DNA of 5,885 nt from an uncultured Clostridia bacterium. GTDB taxonomy: Bacteria; Bacillota; Clostridia; Oscillospirales; CAG-272. The stretch is taken from positions 1-5,885 of the forward strand of contig CAMZBE010000100.1 in the NCBI GenBank assembly GCA_947304475.1. Reading direction: 5' to 3'. This document shows, in pieces, positions 4,533 to 5,885 of this stretch; the first letter of the stretch is position 1, and each line of letters begins with the position of its first letter. Position numbers and translations under genes: made by a program. The notes below the pieces were generated by a model, which did no database searches, was not told the DNA's origin, and saw only the letters and a list, made by a program, of their open reading frames with translations.

Positions 4533-4958
4533 TTATCCGAAGGACGGCTTCGGCGTCTCTCTTCCGGTATAGACGCGGGCGCTCGCACGTTCGCGCGCCG
4601 GCGCGGGTTGCTCTACAAGACCGAAACTGACCGAGATCGCGTCGTTGACGCGCGCCATGACGCTCTCGTTCAGGTGTCCCATCTTCTCGCGCAGCCGCCG
4701 CTTGTCAAGCGTGCGGATCTGTTCGAGCAGGATCACCGAGTCCTTGGCAAGCCCGACCTCCGAGGCGTAGATGTCGATGTGCGTCGGAAGTTTATTCTTT
4801 CCGAGTTTGCTCGTGATGGCGGCGGCGATCACCGTCGGACTGTAGCGGTTTCCGATATCGTTCTGGACGATCAGGACCGGACGGAGCCCGCCCTGTTCGC
4901 TCCCGACGACGGGACTTAAATCGGCGTAATAGATGTCTCCTCTTTTTATGTTGCCCAT
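4533..4958 (-). CDS. mazF: MazF/EndoA-type mRNA interferase toxin
   Basis: A 141-residue protein. Residues 1-115 follow the Bacillus EndoA/NdoA sequence closely: IKRGDIYYADLSPVVGSEQG (4-23), RPVLIVQNDIGNR (26-38), AAAITSKLGKNKLPTH (45-60) and DSVILLEQIRTLDKRRL (73-89). Family catalytic residues are present: the arginine of GGLRPV (R26) and the threonine of AITS (T49). MazF toxins cut single-stranded mRNA at short motifs and are normally held by an antitoxin encoded immediately upstream. None is seen here: the upstream 130 bp hold only a terminator and AT-rich leader. The start has AAGGAG at 4967-4972, 8 nt before the ATG. After residue ~115, where the Bacillus protein ends, there is a ~25-residue polar Pro/Arg-rich tail, which is unusual. 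It appears to be a single-gene unit ending at its own terminator. Confidence 0.95.
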   Translation of the reverse strand: MGNIKRGDIYYADLSPVVGSEQGGLRPVLIVQNDIGNRYSPTVIAAAITSKLGKNKLPTHIDIYASEVGLAKDSVILLEQIRTLDKRRLREKMGHLNESVMARVNDAISVSFGLVEQPAPARERASARVYTGRETPKPSFG

Positions 4959-5092
4959 TTCCTGATCTCCTTTTTGCCGGAAAATTCTCCGAAACGTGCC
5001 GCCCGGCTGATCCTATTGTTGTCTTTGTCCCTCTTTTTTAGTCAGGAAAAGAATAGAAATCTATCCGCTAACAGTTTATGAAGGAAAGAGAA

Positions 5093-5120
5093 AAACGGCT
5101 CCGACGATGCGGAGCCGTTT
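5093..5120 (-). terminator. Intrinsic terminator after the DUF378 gene
   Basis: An 11-bp perfect stem (5093-5103 with 5110-5120) with a 6-nt loop, followed on the minus strand by TTTTTCTCTTTC. It begins 3 nt after the DUF378 stop codon. Confidence 0.9.
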
Positions 5121-5123
5121 CCC

Positions 5124-5348
5124 TCAGTGCTGGCGCTGTCTCTCGAAATTGTGCTCCGGACGGAAGATCAGCGAGACGCACCAGAGCCCCGCGATCCCGA
5201 CCAGGGTAAAAATGATCCGCGCGAGCGGCGTTCCGGCGCCGCCCGAAAGCCAGGAGACGAAATCGAAGGCGAAAAGCCCGATGCTCCCCCAGTTCAGAGC
5301 GCCGATGACGGCGAGCGTGAGCGCGATCCGGTCGATCACATTCATCAT
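5124..5348 (-). CDS. DUF378 family small membrane protein
   Basis: A 74-residue protein with two membrane segments, about residues 6-28 (DRIALTLAVIGALNWGSIGL) and 43-62 (ARIIFTLVGIAGLWCVSLIF). The ALNWGxxGLF motif in the first helix and the glycine-rich second helix are the signature of the DUF378 (YuzA-like) family, whose function is unknown. The tail (RPEHNFERQRQH) is polar and probably cytoplasmic. Two adjacent ATGs (5346-5348, 5343-5345) could start it; AAAGGAT lies about 9-11 nt upstream. It is 70 bp downstream of the sigma factor gene in the same direction with no convincing promoter between them, so read-through from the sigma gene is possible. A strong terminator follows directly. Confidence 0.88.
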   Translation of the reverse strand: MMNVIDRIALTLAVIGALNWGSIGLFAFDFVSWLSGGAGTPLARIIFTLVGIAGLWCVSLIFRPEHNFERQRQH

Positions 5349-5418
5349 GGACTGTTGATCCTTTCATTTTTCTTCGGAAGTGAACTTCCAACCTTCATTT
5401 TTCCCGAAAGCCCCGGGA

Positions 5419-5885
5419 TTATGTATCCGAAAATGAATGAACGTCGTCCCCGAACGACAGGCGGAGCGTTTCGAGCGCCTTCTTTTCGATCCGGCTGACG
5501 TAGGAACGCGAGATCGAAAGCAGTTTCGCCGTTTCCTTTTGCGTGAGCGGCGGTTTGCCCGAAAGACCGTAACGCAGGATCAGTATGGTCCGCTCGCGTT
5601 TATCGAGCCGATTCAGGATATACTCTTTCGCCCGCTCGGAATGGATCTTCAGATCCAGGTCCTCGGCGATGGTGTCGTCGGTGTGGATCACGTCGAGATA
5701 GGTCAGGGGATTGCCGTCCCGGTCGACCTCGATCGTGTCGTTGATCGAGACCTCGTTCTGCAGTTTTTTGCGCGACCGGAAATACATCAAAATCTCGTTC
5801 TGCACGCATTTGGCGGCGTAGGTGGCGAAACGCGCGCCGTTTTCGGGGTGGACGGAGCAGACGACGTAAGGCTGTTCGCCGCCCG
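5419..5885 (-). CDS. Sporulation sigma factor, SigK/SigE type (5' part missing)
   Basis: The C-terminal 154 residues are visible; the start lies beyond the right edge (the GTG at 5803-5805 is an internal Val codon, since the frame stays open and conserved upstream). Region 2 is recognisable by NGARFATYAAKCVQNEILMY, and the linker by SINDTIEVDRDGNPLTYLDV. Region 4 is recognisable by LDKRERTILILRYGL, and the recognition helix lies in TQKETAKLLSISRSYVSRIE. The SRSYVSRIEKKAL form is closer to SigK than to SigE (SQSYISRLEK). Such factors direct RNA polymerase to sporulation genes, SigK in the mother cell. The few residues upstream of region 2.3 (EQPYVVCSV) match the usual GLIKAV-type helix poorly, which may mean divergence. 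Family firm; SigK versus SigE is likely, not proven, so no symbol is given. Confidence 0.85.
   Translation of the reverse strand, partial: GGEQPYVVCSVHPENGARFATYAAKCVQNEILMYFRSRKKLQNEVSINDTIEVDRDGNPLTYLDVIHTDDTIAEDLDLKIHSERAKEYILNRLDKRERTILILRYGLSGKPPLTQKETAKLLSISRSYVSRIEKKALETLRLSFGDDVHSFSDT

Noticed and set aside
4959..5092. mazF promoter or antitoxin gene
   Set aside because: TATTCT-like and AT-rich segments exist on the minus strand, but no -35/-10 pair with proper spacing was convincing, and no frame encodes a ribbon-helix-helix antitoxin.
5376..5389. GGAAGTGAACTTCC palindrome as a terminator between sigma factor and DUF378 genes
   Set aside because: The loop is too short for the full stem, and the minus-strand downstream sequence is A-rich, not T-rich. 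It could be a short operator, but nothing supports that.

Overview
The window looks like chromosomal DNA from a Gram-positive Firmicute, probably a moderately GC-rich, spore-forming member of the Clostridia. The evidence is a sporulation-type sigma factor of the SigK/SigE group, an EndoA/MazF toxin very close to the Bacillus form, a DUF378 membrane protein, a lipoprotein with a lipobox, strong AAGGAGG ribosome binding sites and near-consensus sigma-A promoters. The genus cannot be named from the sequence.

Layout. Positions 1-1560 (+ strand) are visibly more AT-rich than the rest and look accessory. They hold the 3' part of an ABC/AAA-type ATPase gene ending in a helix-turn-helix-like tail, an intrinsic terminator, then an HNH endonuclease gene and a 61-residue protein built from two 18-residue repeats. 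Positions 1561-1860 are non-coding and GC-rich. They contain four hairpins, an 84-bp tandem repeat, and inverted copies of a sequence taken from the T-arm of the adjacent tRNA. A tRNA-Pro(GGG) gene with a consensus promoter and a terminator follows on the minus strand (1898-1973). Everything to its right is also on the minus strand.

The most interesting part is 2062-4435. An extended -10 promoter drives a leader that I read as a compact cobalamin (B12) riboswitch. It is followed by a small basic DNA-binding-like protein, a DUF4430 (transcobalamin C-terminal-like) lipoprotein, and a secreted, membrane-anchored alpha/alpha-toroid protein of the prenyltransferase/squalene-oxidase-repeat fold. 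Animal transcobalamin and intrinsic factor grip B12 between exactly these two kinds of domain, an alpha-barrel and a DUF4430-like beta domain. Here the two halves are separate, adjacent, surface-anchored proteins under apparent B12 control. The simplest model is a split, two-protein bacterial counterpart of transcobalamin that captures corrinoids outside the cell when B12 is scarce and hands them to a transporter encoded elsewhere.

To the right are mazF/endoA (no adjacent antitoxin, own terminator), a DUF378 membrane protein with its terminator, and the 3' two-thirds of a sporulation sigma factor gene that runs off the window.
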